Shown here: piece by piece, positions 63,946 through 64,000 of the stretch
Layout: each line of letters begins with the position of its first letter
How positions within the stretch are numbered: the first letter of the stretch is position 1
From: Pogostemon cablin
Taxonomy: Eukaryota > Streptophyta > Magnoliopsida > Lamiales > Lamiaceae
DNA length: 64,000 bases
Assembly: GCA_023678885.1 (NCBI GenBank)
Contig: CM042955.1
Location: forward strand, 17,557,835-17,621,834
Direction of reading: 5' to 3'
Program-made: the position numbers and the translations under genes
The notes under the pieces: model-generated
Database searches by the model: none
What the model saw: only the letters and a program-made list of their open reading frames with translations
Told to the model about the DNA's origin: nothing

Positions 63946-64000
63946 GGCGCGAATAACATTGGATTGAAAAACGAAGAAGCGGCCAGCACGGGCGGGTGCC

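Larger units (their letters stand above)
57013..64000 (-). pseudogene. LPXC: LpxC deacetylase gene, exon split by an LTR retrotransposon
   Basis: Minus strand. The gene runs off the window at 64000. The interrupted exon reads from 64000 to 63946, then 60952 to 60788, on either side of the element. Later exons are 59199-58993, 58746-58645, 57937-57873, 57401-57257 and 57096-57013. Family landmarks include RTVEHLLSALEACGVDNC (zinc His), VPIFDGSASEWVEAI, SRTFCIYEEV, CRHKVLDLIGD (zinc His and Asp) and AGHSLHTEF (catalytic His region). LpxC removes the acetyl group from UDP-3-O-acyl-GlcNAc, the committed step of lipid A-like synthesis, known in plants from mitochondria. The element adds 2,993 bases including the target duplication, which is not a multiple of three, and brings stop codons, so this allele should not make an intact protein. 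All exons downstream of the insertion are otherwise undamaged. The exon ending at 58993 uses a GC donor. Confidence 0.9.

Noticed and set aside
1..64000. CRISPR arrays, bacterial operons, rRNA and tRNA genes
   Set aside because: None were recognised. The tandem repeats here lack spaced identical repeats of CRISPR type, and I saw no cloverleaf with the conserved tRNA boxes, though tRNA was not searched exhaustively.

Overview
The window is nuclear DNA from a flowering plant. It is AT-rich, with spliceosomal GT-AG genes, long repeat-rich intergenic stretches, Stowaway-type MITEs, a CACTA-like element and LTR retroelement sequence. The gene set fits a dicot. The protein flavour suggests an asterid (perhaps Lamiales), but that is inference from memory only.

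Layout: (1) 1-6.1 kb is AT-rich intergenic DNA with one small two-exon gene remnant (2.8-3.6 kb, apparently frameshifted) and three evening-element motifs (4.6-4.7 kb). (2) 6.68-9.16 kb, plus strand: an FKF1/ADAGIO blue-light receptor F-box gene with LOV, F-box and Kelch domains. (3) 10.1-20.9 kb, minus strand: a 16-exon dynamin-related gene of the DRP1C/E type, convergent with FKF1. (4) 20.9-27.4 kb: repeats, including a 1.57 kb nested foldback element. (5) 27.4-33.0 kb, minus strand: an 11-exon MAP70 microtubule-associated protein gene. (6) 33.0-43.1 kb: gene-poor, with short dispersed repeats, a CACTA-like element and several MITEs. (7) 43.13-47.74 kb, plus strand: a membrane RING-H2 E3 ligase with an 11-codon uORF. 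(8) 47.7-52.5 kb: MITEs and hairpins. (9) 52.49-53.76 kb, minus strand: a four-exon TK1-type thymidine kinase with several local tandem duplications. (10) 53.8-57.0 kb: a probable solo LTR and CCCTAAA-rich tandem repeats. (11) 57.0-64.0 kb, minus strand: an LpxC gene (UDP-3-O-acyl-GlcNAc deacetylase of the plant lipid A-like pathway). One of its exons is split by a complete 2,988-bp LTR retrotransposon.

The main discovery is that retrotransposon. It has two 245-bp LTRs that read as identical, a GGCGC target duplication, a tRNA-iMet-type primer binding site, a polypurine tract and a degenerate Gag-only coding region. It therefore looks like a very young non-autonomous element of the Gag-only terminal-repeat kind, and this copy of LpxC looks broken. 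The genes show no operon-like relation to each other; they are independent housekeeping, clock, cytoskeleton and membrane genes.

All exon boundaries were derived by hand from reading frame, GT-AG sites and remembered family sequences. Apart from the exceptions noted, total coding lengths come out in frame.
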